Origin: Variovorax dokdonensis
GTDB taxonomy: Bacteria > Pseudomonadota > Gammaproteobacteria > Burkholderiales > Burkholderiaceae_C
Direction: 5' to 3'
NCBI RefSeq assembly: GCF_030316895.1
Contig: NZ_JASZYV010000001.1
Location: 1,302,001 to 1,366,000 of the forward strand
Length of the DNA: 64,000 nt
Of this stretch, positions 47,378-55,728 are shown piece after piece. The position numbers and the translations under genes were made by a program. Numbering within the stretch: the stretch's first letter is position 1; each line of letters begins with the position of its first letter. The notes under the pieces were generated by a model. It saw only the letters and a list, made by a program, of their open reading frames with translations. It was not told where the DNA came from and did no database searches.

Positions 47378-49081
47378 ATGGCATTGATGGAAGTGAAAGT
47401 CCCGGACATCGGGGACTTCGATGACGTTGCGGTCATCGAGGTGCTGGTCAAGCCGGGCGACAAGATCGCGGTCGACCAATCGCTCATCACCGTGGAGTCG
47501 GACAAGGCGTCGATGGAGATTCCCTCGACCGCGGCCGGCGTGGTGAAGGAGCTCAAGGTCGACGTTGGCAGCAAGGTCAAGGAAGGCAGCGTGGTGCTCA
47601 TGCTGGAAGCTGAGGGCGGCGGCGCCGCTGCGGCGCCTGCAACACAGGCACCGGCACCTGCTCCCAAGGCTGACCAGGCTGCGGCACCTGCACCTGCACC
47701 GGCTCCGGCAGCGGCGCCAGCCTCTGCGGCAGCCGCCTCGGGCCCGGTGGACGTCAAGTTGCCTGATATCGGCGACTTCAAGGACGTTGCGGTCATCGAG
47801 GTGCTGGTCAAGCCCGGCGACACGGTGACGGCAGAGCAGTCGCTCATCACCGTCGAGTCGGACAAGGCTTCGATGGAAATCCCTTCGCCGTCTGCAGGCG
47901 TGTTGAAGGAGCTGAAGGTCAAGGTCGGCGACACCGTCAACGTCGGCGACCTGATCGCCGTGCTGGAAGGCGCGGCGGGTTCGACGCCCGCCCCGGCGCC
48001 GTCGGCCGCGCCGGCTGCGAGCTCGCCTGCGGCTGCGCCGAGCAGCGCGCCGGCCCCGGCTTCGGCTCCGGCTGCATCGAGTGCGCCGTCCGGAGCGAGC
48101 GCTTCGGCGCCCGCGCCGCACGACCCCACCGCGGCGCCGAGCGGGTCTTTGCCCCATGCGTCGCCATCGGTGCGCAAGTTCGCCCGCGAACTGGGCGTGC
48201 CACTCGACGAAGTGAAGGGCAGCGGCCCCAAGGGTCGCATCACGCAGGACGACATCCAGGGCTTCACCCGATCGGTGATGAGTGGCGCGGCCACCACCAA
48301 AGCGGCTGCGGCGGCGCGCCCGGCGGGCGGCGGTGGCGGCGGCGCTGGCCTGGACCTGCTGCCTTGGCCCAAGGTCGATTTCACCAAGTTCGGTCCGGTC
48401 GAGCGCAAGGACCTGTCGCGCATCAAGAAGATCAGCGGCGCAAACCTTTCGCGTAACTGGGTGATGATTCCTCACGTCACCAACAACGACGAAGCGGACA
48501 TCACCGAGCTCGAAGCCTTCCGGGTCTCCACCAACAAGGAGAACGAAAAATCGGGCGTCAAAGTGACCATGCTTGCCTTCGTCATCAAGGCTGTGGTGGC
48601 GGCGCTCAAGAAGTACCCCGAGTTCAATGCCAGCCTGGACGGTGACCAACTGGTCTACAAGCAGTACTTCCACATCGGTTTTGCGGCCGACACGCCCAAC
48701 GGCTTGGTCGTGCCTGTGCTCAGGGACGCCGACAAGAAGGGCATCTTGCAGATCAGCACCGAGATGGGCGAATTGGCCAAGAAGGCGCGCGACGGCAAAC
48801 TCGGCGCGGCCGACATGCAGGGCGGCTGCTTCTCAATCAGTTCGCTAGGCGGCATCGGCGGCACGCACTTCACCCCCATCATCAATGCGCCCGAGGTGGC
48901 CATCCTTGGCCTGTCCAAGAGCGCGATGAAGCCGGTGTGGGACGGCAAGCAGTTCGTTCCACGTCTGACCTTGCCGTTGTCGCTGTCGTACGACCACCGT
49001 GTGATCGACGGCGCCTCTGCCGCGCGGTTCAACGCCTATCTGTCCCAGGTGCTGGCGGACTATCGCCGCATCCTGTTGTGA
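47378..49081 (+). CDS. aceF: Dihydrolipoyllysine-residue acetyltransferase (PDH E2), two lipoyl domains
   Basis: 567 aa core of the PDH complex. Lipoyl domain 1 at 1-80 (Lys43 in [11 protein letters not shown]), Ala/Pro linker, lipoyl domain 2 at about 123-200 (Lys163), second Ala/Pro linker, peripheral-subunit-binding domain at about 265-305 ([34 protein letters not shown]), and catalytic domain with HisArg in [17 protein letters not shown]. The two lipoyl domains are nearly identical in protein and DNA. GGGCGGGAG lies about 8 nt upstream of the ATG. Confidence 0.98.
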   Translation: MALMEVKVPDIGDFDDVAVIEVLVKPGDKIAVDQSLITVESDKASMEIPSTAAGVVKELKVDVGSKVKEGSVVLMLEAEGGGAAAAPATQAPAPAPKADQAAAPAPAPAPAAAPASAAAASGPVDVKLPDIGDFKDVAVIEVLVKPGDTVTAEQSLITVESDKASMEIPSPSAGVLKELKVKVGDTVNVGDLIAVLEGAAGSTPAPAPSAAPAASSPAAAPSSAPAPASAPAASSAPSGASASAPAPHDPTAAPSGSLPHASPSVRKFARELGVPLDEVKGSGPKGRITQDDIQGFTRSVMSGAATTKAAAAARPAGGGGGGAGLDLLPWPKVDFTKFGPVERKDLSRIKKISGANLSRNWVMIPHVTNNDEADITELEAFRVSTNKENEKSGVKVTMLAFVIKAVVAALKKYPEFNASLDGDQLVYKQYFHIGFAADTPNGLVVPVLRDADKKGILQISTEMGELAKKARDGKLGAADMQGGCFSISSLGGIGGTHFTPIINAPEVAILGLSKSAMKPVWDGKQFVPRLTLPLSLSYDHRVIDGASAARFNAYLSQVLADYRRILL

Positions 49082-49091
49082 AGGAATGCTG

Positions 49092-50906
49092 ATGAGTGAA
49101 CAACAGATCAAGGTTCCCGACATCGGCGACTTCGACGAAGTGGCGGTCATCGAGGTGCTGGTGAAAGTGGGCGACACGATTGCGCCCGAGCAGTCGCTGA
49201 TCACCGTCGAGTCCGACAAGGCCTCGATGGAAATTCCCGCCAGTCAGGGCGGGGTGGTCAAGTCGCTGGCCGTGAAGGTGGGCGACAAGGTCAGCGAAGG
49301 CTCGGTCATCCTGACCGTTGAAGCGACCGCCGGTACAAGCGCACCGGCACCGGCCGCTCCGGCGCCGGCGAGTGCCCCGGCCGCTTCGGCGCCCGCGCCC
49401 GCTGCGCCCGCTCAAGCACCGCTGCCTGCGGGCAGCTATTCCGGTGGCGTCGACCATGAGTGCGACGTGCTGGTGCTGGGCGCCGGACCGGGCGGCTATT
49501 CGGCCGCCTTCCGCAGTGCCGACCTGGGCCTCAAGACCGTCCTCGTCGAGCGCTACTCGACCCTGGGCGGCGTCTGCTTGAACGTGGGCTGCATTCCGTC
49601 CAAGGCGCTGCTGCATGTGGCCGGCGTGATGGACGAGGTCAAGCACTTTGCCGACTTGGGCGTCGACTATGGTGCGCCCAAGGTCGATCGCGCCAAGCTG
49701 CTGGGCTACAAGAGCAAGGTGGTAGGCAAGCTCACCGGCGGGCTGACCGCCATGGCCAAGATGCGCAAGGTGACCACCGTGCGCGGCGTGGGCACCTTCC
49801 TCGACCCCCACCATCTCGAAGTGCAGGAAACCAGCGGGGACGGCAAGGACCAGACCGGCAAGAAGCAGGTCATCCGCTTCAAGAACTGCATCATCGCCGC
49901 CGGGTCCCAGTCGGTCAGCTTGCCGTTCATGCCCAAGGATCCGCGCGTGGTCGACTCCACCGGTGCGCTCGAACTGGGCCACGACCCCAAGCGAATGCTC
50001 GTGCTGGGCGGCGGCATCATCGGCCTGGAGATGGGCACGGTCTATTCCACGCTCGGCTCTCGGCTGGATGTGGTCGAGATGCTCGACGGCCTGATGCAGG
50101 GCGCCGATCGCGATCTGGTCAAGGTATGGCAGAAGATGAATGCGCCGCGCTTCGACAACATCATGCTCAAGACCAAGACGGTCGGGGCCGAGGCCACGAA
50201 GGAGGGCATTCGCGTCACCTTCGAAGGCGAGCAGGCACCGAAGGAACCGCAGGTGTACGACCTCGTGCTGCAGGCTGTGGGGCGTTCGCCCAATGGCAAG
50301 AAGATCGGCGCGGAGAAGGCAGGCGTGGCGGTGAGCGATCGCGGCTTCATTCCTGTCGACATCCAGATGCGTACCAATGTGCGACACATCTTCGCGATCG
50401 GCGACATCGTCGGCCAGCCCATGCTGGCTCACAAGGCGGTGCACGAAGCGCATGTGGCTGCCGAAGTGATCGCCGGCGAACAGAAGGGCGACAAGGAACT
50501 GGCCAGCGCCGCCTTCCAGGCGCGCGTGATTCCGAGCGTGGCCTACACCGACCCCGAAGTCGCATGGGTCGGCCTGACCGAAGACGCCGCCAAGGCGCAA
50601 GGGGTGAAGGTCAAGAAGGGCTTGTTCCCGTGGACGGCCTCCGGCCGCGCCATTGCCAACGGCCGCGACGAAGGCGTGACCAAGCTGCTGTTCGATGCCG
50701 AAACCCATCGCATCGTGGGCGGCGGCATCGTCGGTACGCACGCCGGCGACCTGATCAGCGAGGTGGCCCTGGCCATCGAGATGGGCGCGGACGAGGTGGA
50801 CATCGGCAAGACCATTCACCCGCACCCGACGCTTGGCGAGTCGATCGGCATGGCGGCGGAAGTCGCCCACGGCACCTGCACCGATCTGCCGCCTCAGCGG
50901 CGTTGA
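49092..50906 (+). CDS. lpdA: Dihydrolipoyl dehydrogenase (PDH E3) with N-terminal lipoyl domain
   Basis: 604 aa. The N-terminal lipoyl domain (1-80, Lys43 in [13 protein letters not shown]) and an Ala/Pro linker (85-115) are fused to an FAD/NAD disulfide oxidoreductase: [21 protein letters not shown], redox pair in [20 protein letters not shown] site [23 protein letters not shown] site [18 protein letters not shown], and catalytic His-Glu in [12 protein letters not shown]. Lipoyl-E3 fusions occur in Neisseria and many betaproteobacteria. Start MSEQQIK is preferred over an ATG two codons upstream because AAGGA lies 6 nt away. A second, lipoyl-free E3 is encoded in the ODH operon. Confidence 0.97.
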   Translation: MSEQQIKVPDIGDFDEVAVIEVLVKVGDTIAPEQSLITVESDKASMEIPASQGGVVKSLAVKVGDKVSEGSVILTVEATAGTSAPAPAAPAPASAPAASAPAPAAPAQAPLPAGSYSGGVDHECDVLVLGAGPGGYSAAFRSADLGLKTVLVERYSTLGGVCLNVGCIPSKALLHVAGVMDEVKHFADLGVDYGAPKVDRAKLLGYKSKVVGKLTGGLTAMAKMRKVTTVRGVGTFLDPHHLEVQETSGDGKDQTGKKQVIRFKNCIIAAGSQSVSLPFMPKDPRVVDSTGALELGHDPKRMLVLGGGIIGLEMGTVYSTLGSRLDVVEMLDGLMQGADRDLVKVWQKMNAPRFDNIMLKTKTVGAEATKEGIRVTFEGEQAPKEPQVYDLVLQAVGRSPNGKKIGAEKAGVAVSDRGFIPVDIQMRTNVRHIFAIGDIVGQPMLAHKAVHEAHVAAEVIAGEQKGDKELASAAFQARVIPSVAYTDPEVAWVGLTEDAAKAQGVKVKKGLFPWTASGRAIANGRDEGVTKLLFDAETHRIVGGGIVGTHAGDLISEVALAIEMGADEVDIGKTIHPHPTLGESIGMAAEVAHGTCTDLPPQRR

Positions 50907-50942
50907 TCCGGGCGCGCCTTCCGGGCGCGGCGCGGCTCCAGA

Positions 50943-50975
50943 AACAGAAAACCCGCCGACGGCGGGTTTTCTGTT
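50943..50975. terminator. Bidirectional intrinsic terminator after lpdA
   Basis: Perfect 15-bp inverted repeat AACAGAAAACCCGCC - GAC - GGCGGGTTTTCTGTT. The 6-bp GC core with TTTT on both strands can end the PDH operon and the convergent NlpC/P60 gene. Confidence 0.93.
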
Positions 50976-51005
50976 GGTCGATGCGAGGGCAGGCCTCGAG
51001 ATCGC

Positions 51006-51578
51006 CTATTTGGCCGCGGCTGCCGCAGCTGAAGCGTCTGCGGTTTCCATGCCCAGTACGCGTCGCGCGCCATTGAAGCGGCGCTGCCAATAGCTGCCGT
51101 CCATGCTCTCGATGCGGACAGTCGCACCCGTGCGTGGGGCGTGGATGAATTTGCCGTCGCCGATGTAGATGCCCACGTGACTGAAAGCGCGGCGCATTGT
51201 GTTGAAGAAGACGAGGTCGCCGGGCTTGAGTTCGGCGCGGTCGATCTTTTCGGTGGCAGCCGCCTGCTCTTCGGCGCGGCGGGGAAGAACGTAGCCCAGG
51301 GTCTGGTCGTAAAGAGCCTTGACCAGGCCGCTGCAGTCGACGCCGGTTTCTGCGGTGTTGCCGCCGCGGCGGTAGGGGACGCCGAGGAAGCCAACCGCGG
51401 CGGTGACCAGGGAGTTAGTACGATCGCTCACCGTCTGGCGAACTTGATCGAGCTGGGCGATCAAACCTTCATTGACCAGAAGGCGACCAATTTCGTCGTT
51501 GCGTTCGATCGATGGGGGGGCCGCGAAAGCTTGGCTGCAGGCCAAGATCAATATTGTTGGTAAGACGACAAAACGCAT
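51006..51578 (-). CDS. NlpC/P60 family cell-wall endopeptidase
   Basis: 190 aa exported cysteine peptidase, likely cleaving gamma-D-Glu-diaminopimelate bonds in peptidoglycan stems. Signal peptide MRFVVLPTILILACSQAFA cleaved before APP; a lipobox is not convincing. Catalytic Cys82 (GVDCSGLVKALY), His134 (FSHVGIYIG) and third-site His146 (FIHAPRTG). A helical segment (25-60) precedes the domain; the tail is Ala-rich. The start codon sits only about 7 nt from a good -10 element and has no Shine-Dalgarno, so the mRNA is probably leaderless. Confidence 0.93.
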   Translation of the reverse strand: MRFVVLPTILILACSQAFAAPPSIERNDEIGRLLVNEGLIAQLDQVRQTVSDRTNSLVTAAVGFLGVPYRRGGNTAETGVDCSGLVKALYDQTLGYVLPRRAEEQAAATEKIDRAELKPGDLVFFNTMRRAFSHVGIYIGDGKFIHAPRTGATVRIESMDGSYWQRRFNGARRVLGMETADASAAAAAAK

Positions 51579-51585
51579 GAGCCGT

Positions 51586-51614
51586 AGGATATTGATGACA
51601 AAGGGTCATGTCAA
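51586..51614 (-). promoter_or_regulatory. Sigma-70 promoter for the NlpC/P60 gene
   Basis: Minus strand TTGACA (51614-51609), 17-bp spacer, TATCCT (51591-51586). Transcription would start at or within 1-2 nt of the ATG at 51578, implying a leaderless transcript. Confidence 0.65.
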
Positions 51615-51720
51615 ACCACTTTTCACTCTAGGACACTCACTTATCTCGTTGTCGGCAAAGAAATTTCTGACACTGGTTGAAGTCTGAAATGTAAATTCTG
51701 TTCTGGTGCCCCGGTGACAA

Positions 51721-52884
51721 ATGAAATCAACTGCTTTCAAAGTAATCTCAAAGTACTCTAAGTTCGTCGGCCGTTTGTGCACGAATTTGGTGCTCCTGGC
51801 GCCGGCTTTGGCCTGGGCGCAGGCCAAGCCGGCCACGACGCCCGTAGCGCCGCGTCCGGTCGTGGTGGCAAGCGGTCTGGAGAACCCGTGGGCGGTTGCA
51901 TTCCTGCCGTCGGGTCGCTTCTTGGTGACCGAGCGCCTGGGGCGCATGCGTGTCATCGATCCGGAGGGCAAGGTCGGCCCGCCGCTTCCGGGCTTGCCGA
52001 AGGTGGCCGTCGGCGGGCAGGGCGGCTTGCTCGACGTGATCGTCGATCGCGATTTCGCTGCCAACCGCATGGTGTACTTCTGTTATTCCGAACCGGATAC
52101 GGAGGGCAGGAGCGGGACGGCACTGGCCAAAGCGCAACTGTCGGTCGATCGCGCCCGATTGGACGGGGTCCAGGTGATCTTCAGCCAAAGCCCCAAGGTC
52201 GCCAGCCGCAATCACTTCGGTTGCCGAATCGTCGAGGCTCCGGACGGCACGCTGTACCTCACGCTGGGTGACCGGTTCAGCCGCAAGGACGACGCGCAGA
52301 AGCTCGACAACCATCTCGGCAAGGTCATCCGGATCGCCAAGGACGGCACCGTGCCGGCCGACAACCCCTTCGTGGGCCGGGCCGACGCCCAGCCGCAGAT
52401 CTGGACCTGGGGGCATCGCAACAGCCAGGGTGCAACGCTGGGCCCGGACGGACGACTCTGGATGATCGAGCATGGGCCGCAGGGCGGCGACGAGATCAAC
52501 GTGCTCCAGGCGGGCCGCAACTATGGATGGCCGGTCATTACCTATGGCGAAAACTACGGCGGCGGCAAGATCGGCGATGGCATCACGGCGTACGACGGCA
52601 TGGAGCAGCCGCTGCATTACTGGGTACCGTCCATCGCGCCTTCGGGCATGACTTTCCTGACCAGTGACCGCTACGGCCGGGCCTGGCGGGGCAACCTCTT
52701 CGTGGGCTCGCTCAAGTTCGGCTTTGTCGACCGGATCGAGTTGCAGGGGGGCAAGGTTGTCGCCGAGCACAGGTTGCTGGCGGACGGCGGAGCCCGCATT
52801 CGCGACGTGCGACAGGGGCCGGACGGCCTGTTGTATGTGCTGACCGACCAGAGCAACGGCCAACTGATCCGGCTGCAGCCCTGA
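51721..52884 (+). CDS. PQQ-dependent sugar dehydrogenase (soluble aldose dehydrogenase family)
   Basis: 387 aa periplasmic beta-propeller. A signal sequence (NLVLLAPALAWAQ) is preceded by a 20-residue basic n-region. Family features: ASGLENPWAVAFLPSGRFLVTERLGRMRVI, catalytic His in VASRNHFGCRIVEAPDGTLYLTLGDR, TWGHRNSQGATLGPDGRLWMIEHGPQGGDEINVLQAGRNYGWP, and the C-terminal blade RIRDVRQGPDGLLYVLTDQSNGQLIRL. Similar to E. coli Asd/YliI, which oxidises aldoses when PQQ is supplied. No PQQ biosynthesis genes are in the window. The ribosome site is weak. Confidence 0.92.
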   Translation: MKSTAFKVISKYSKFVGRLCTNLVLLAPALAWAQAKPATTPVAPRPVVVASGLENPWAVAFLPSGRFLVTERLGRMRVIDPEGKVGPPLPGLPKVAVGGQGGLLDVIVDRDFAANRMVYFCYSEPDTEGRSGTALAKAQLSVDRARLDGVQVIFSQSPKVASRNHFGCRIVEAPDGTLYLTLGDRFSRKDDAQKLDNHLGKVIRIAKDGTVPADNPFVGRADAQPQIWTWGHRNSQGATLGPDGRLWMIEHGPQGGDEINVLQAGRNYGWPVITYGENYGGGKIGDGITAYDGMEQPLHYWVPSIAPSGMTFLTSDRYGRAWRGNLFVGSLKFGFVDRIELQGGKVVAEHRLLADGGARIRDVRQGPDGLLYVLTDQSNGQLIRLQP

Positions 52885-52959
52885 GTCGGGTTGTTGCGCG
52901 GCGAAACGAAGCAGGTCGGTGGTAGGGTCGCGGTTCGCTACACATTGCACGAAAACAAG

Positions 52960-53568
52960 ATGCTGCTCGACGCCACCCAATCCCAACTCGTCCTGGTGGA
53001 CTACCAGGCGCGCCTGATGCCCGCGATCGCCGAAGGCGAGGCCGTATTGCGCAACGCCCGCCGACTGGGTGAACTCGCGCGTCTGATGAAAGTGCCCGTA
53101 TGGGGCACCGAGGAAAACCCCTCCAGCCTCGGCCCCAACGTGCCCGAGATCCGCGCGCTTTGCCAGCGCACGATGGCCAAGATGCACTTCAGCGCCGTGG
53201 AAGAAGGCTTGAGCGAGTGGCTGCGCCCGCCCGAGCCTGCCCAGCCCCGGGGCAATGCCCGAAGCCTGCCCAAGCACCTGCAGAAATCCGCTGCCGCGCC
53301 TGCGCCGGGGCGGGACAGCATCGTGCTGGCCGGTTGCGAAGCGCATGTTTGCCTGATGCAGACGGCCCTGGATCTGATCGAGGATGAATTCGACGTGTGG
53401 GTGGTGACGGACGCCTGCGCCTCGCGCACCGAACGCAACCGCGATGCGGCCTTCGACCGCCTGGCCGGTGCAGGAGCCGAACTGGTCACGACCGAGATGG
53501 TGGCCTTCGAGTGGTTGCGTAGCGCCGAGCATCCAGCCTTTCGAGAGGCGCTGGCATTGATCAAATAG
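52960..53568 (+). CDS. Isochorismatase-fold cysteine hydrolase
   Basis: 202 aa. Catalytic triad visible: Asp14 in LVLVDYQARLMPAI, a Lys in RTMAKMHFSAV, and Cys in VLAGCEAHVCLMQTALDLIEDEFDVWVVTDACASR. Resembles YcaC/hydrolase-like members of the family whose substrates are unknown (nicotinamide, ureido or amide compounds in characterised relatives). An insertion of about 25 residues (RPPEPAQPRGNARSLPKHLQ...) lies before the Cys strand. MLLDATQSQ was chosen as start by homology; there is no clear Shine-Dalgarno. It is 75 bp after the sugar dehydrogenase and 64 bp before prpE. Confidence 0.87.
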   Translation: MLLDATQSQLVLVDYQARLMPAIAEGEAVLRNARRLGELARLMKVPVWGTEENPSSLGPNVPEIRALCQRTMAKMHFSAVEEGLSEWLRPPEPAQPRGNARSLPKHLQKSAAAPAPGRDSIVLAGCEAHVCLMQTALDLIEDEFDVWVVTDACASRTERNRDAAFDRLAGAGAELVTTEMVAFEWLRSAEHPAFREALALIK

Positions 53569-53632
53569 AGAAGTGCCAGCCGCCGCGGTCTGCGCTGGCA
53601 CCAAGACGCAAAGGCAATCGGAGACAGCCAAC

Positions 53633-55546
53633 ATGAGTGAGAGCTACAGAGCATTTCATCAACGGTCGATCGAATCGCCCGAGGCGTTCTGGTCCGAGCA
53701 GGCGGCCATGATCGACTGGCAGACGGCGCCGACCCGCATCATGGATGCCGACACGCCGCCTTTCGTGCGATGGTTCGTCGGCGGCAAGACCAACCTGTGC
53801 CACAACGCGATCGATCGGCACCTCGCCGATCGGGCCGACCAGCCCGCGCTGATCCATGTGTCGACCGAGACCGGAACCGAACGCACCTTCACGTTCAGGC
53901 AATTGCACGAAGAGGTACAGCGCACCGCGGCGTGTCTGCTGGAGCTTGGCGTCACCAAGGGCGACCGCGTGCTCATCTACATGCCGATGATTCCCGAAGC
54001 CGCTTTCGCCATGCTGGCCTGTGCGCGCATCGGTGCGATTCACTGCGTGGTGTTCGGTGGGTTTGCGAGCGGCGCATTGGCGTCGCGCATCGACGACGCC
54101 ACGCCCAAGGTGATCGTCAGCAGCGACGCCGGTTCGCGTGGCGGCAAGGTGACGGCTTACAAGCCCTTGCTGGACGAAGCCATCCGGCTTTCGACGCACA
54201 AGCCCGATGCCGTGCTGCTGGCCGATCGCGGCTTGGCGCCAATGGCGCTGGTGCCGGGACGCGACCACTTGGCCGCCGACATGGCGGCGCGAGTGAAGTC
54301 CACCGAGGTCGCCTGCACCTGGCTCGACGCCACCGACGTCAGCTACACCATCTATACGAGCGGCACGACAGGACGGCCCAAGGGCGTTCAGAGGGACGTG
54401 GGCGGCTATGCCGTGGCGCTGGCGGCCAGCATGCGGCACATCTTCGATGGGCGTGCCGGCGACACCTACTTCTCCACGAGCGACATCGGCTGGGTCGTGG
54501 GACACAGCTACATCATCTATGGCCCCTTGCTGGCGGGCATGGCCACGCTGATGTACGAGGGGCTTCCCACACAGGGCATGGACGGCCAACCCGATGGCGC
54601 AATCTGGTGGCGCCTGGTCGAGAAGTACAAGGTGACGGTGATGTTCAGTGCGCCGACGGCCGTGCGGGTGCTCAAGAAGCAGGATCCGGCGCTTCTGAAG
54701 AAGCACGACCTGTCCAGTCTTCGCGCGCTGTTTCTGGCGGGCGAGCCGCTCGATGAGCCCACCGCGCGCTGGATCAGCGACGGGCTCGGCGTGCCCATCA
54801 TCGACAACTATTGGCAGACCGAATCGGGTTGGCCGATCATCACCTTGGCCAACGGCGTCGAGCACATGGCCACCAAATTCGGCAGCCCTGGCGTGCCCAT
54901 GTACGGCTACAAGGTGAAGGTGGTGCACGAAGCCACGGGCGAGGAACTCACAGCCCCAGGGGAGAAGGGTGTGGTGGTGATCGAAGGCCCGACACCCCCC
55001 GGCTTCATGCAGACCGTCTGGAACGACGACGCGCGCTTCGTGAACACCTACTGGAAAAGCATTCCCGGTCGCATGGCCTATTCGACATTCGACTGGGGCA
55101 TCCGCGACGCGGATGGCTATTTCTACATCCTCGGCCGCACGGACGACGTCATCAACGTGGCCGGCCATCGGCTGGGTACGCGCGAAATTGAGGAATGTAT
55201 TTCCGGCCATGCCCAAGTGGCGGAGGTGGCCGTCGTCGGCGTCGCCGATGCCCTCAAGGGCCAAGTTGCGATGGCGTTTGCGGTGCCGAAGGATGCGGGT
55301 GCGCTCACCGACGCCGGGCGTGCCCGTTCCCTGGAAGGCGAGGTGATGAAGCGCGTGAACGACGAGTTGGGTGCGGTGGCGCGGCCGTCCCGTGTGATGT
55401 TCGTCGCCGCCCTTCCCAAGACGCGCAGCGGCAAATTGCTGCGCCGCGCCATCCAGGCTGTGTGCGAGCGTCGCGACCCCGGCGACCTGAGCACCATGGA
55501 CGATCCGGCCAGCCTCGAATCGATCCGCCGGCAACTGGACCTTTGA
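53633..55546 (+). CDS. prpE: Propionyl-CoA synthetase (propionate-CoA ligase)
   Basis: 637 aa ANL-superfamily adenylate-forming enzyme that activates propionate to propionyl-CoA. ATP motif YTIYTSGTTGRPKGVQRD, A5 motif DNYWQTESGWPI, A7/A8 DWGIRDADGYFYILGRTDDVINVAGHRLGTREIEE, and acylatable Lys in LPKTRSGKLLRRAI. N-terminal AFHQRSIESPEAFWSEQAAMIDW and the GGKTNLCHNAIDRHL segment match PrpE better than Acs. Start MSESYRAF follows a GGAG. No prp methylcitrate genes adjoin it in the window. Confidence 0.93.
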   Translation: MSESYRAFHQRSIESPEAFWSEQAAMIDWQTAPTRIMDADTPPFVRWFVGGKTNLCHNAIDRHLADRADQPALIHVSTETGTERTFTFRQLHEEVQRTAACLLELGVTKGDRVLIYMPMIPEAAFAMLACARIGAIHCVVFGGFASGALASRIDDATPKVIVSSDAGSRGGKVTAYKPLLDEAIRLSTHKPDAVLLADRGLAPMALVPGRDHLAADMAARVKSTEVACTWLDATDVSYTIYTSGTTGRPKGVQRDVGGYAVALAASMRHIFDGRAGDTYFSTSDIGWVVGHSYIIYGPLLAGMATLMYEGLPTQGMDGQPDGAIWWRLVEKYKVTVMFSAPTAVRVLKKQDPALLKKHDLSSLRALFLAGEPLDEPTARWISDGLGVPIIDNYWQTESGWPIITLANGVEHMATKFGSPGVPMYGYKVKVVHEATGEELTAPGEKGVVVIEGPTPPGFMQTVWNDDARFVNTYWKSIPGRMAYSTFDWGIRDADGYFYILGRTDDVINVAGHRLGTREIEECISGHAQVAEVAVVGVADALKGQVAMAFAVPKDAGALTDAGRARSLEGEVMKRVNDELGAVARPSRVMFVAALPKTRSGKLLRRAIQAVCERRDPGDLSTMDDPASLESIRRQLDL

Positions 55547-55728
55547 GGTCCAAAAAGCAGGACGCGGACGGCTTGTCACACGCGCTGAGGGGCTTGGTGG
55601 CACAATAGCGGGCTGAATTCAGGCCCTTCCAGCCACAGTTCGCATCCGCCAACCGGTTCAGCCGTGTCGCGGAAGGTTTCCAGCAACCGACTCGTGCTTC
55701 CTGCAGGGAAGCGAAGGTGAGCGCAACA

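Noticed and set aside
47610..48200. Ala/Pro-coding repeats in aceF as a CRISPR or satellite repeat
   Set aside because: They are the flexible linkers between lipoyl and binding domains; the repeats are in frame, irregular and typical of E2 proteins.
44543..48673. Very long antisense open frame (over 1,300 codons) opposite aceE-aceF
   Set aside because: It is the mirror of GC-rich codon usage on the real genes; composition is biased to His, Arg, Asp and Val with no recognisable domain, while the plus strand encodes textbook PDH subunits.
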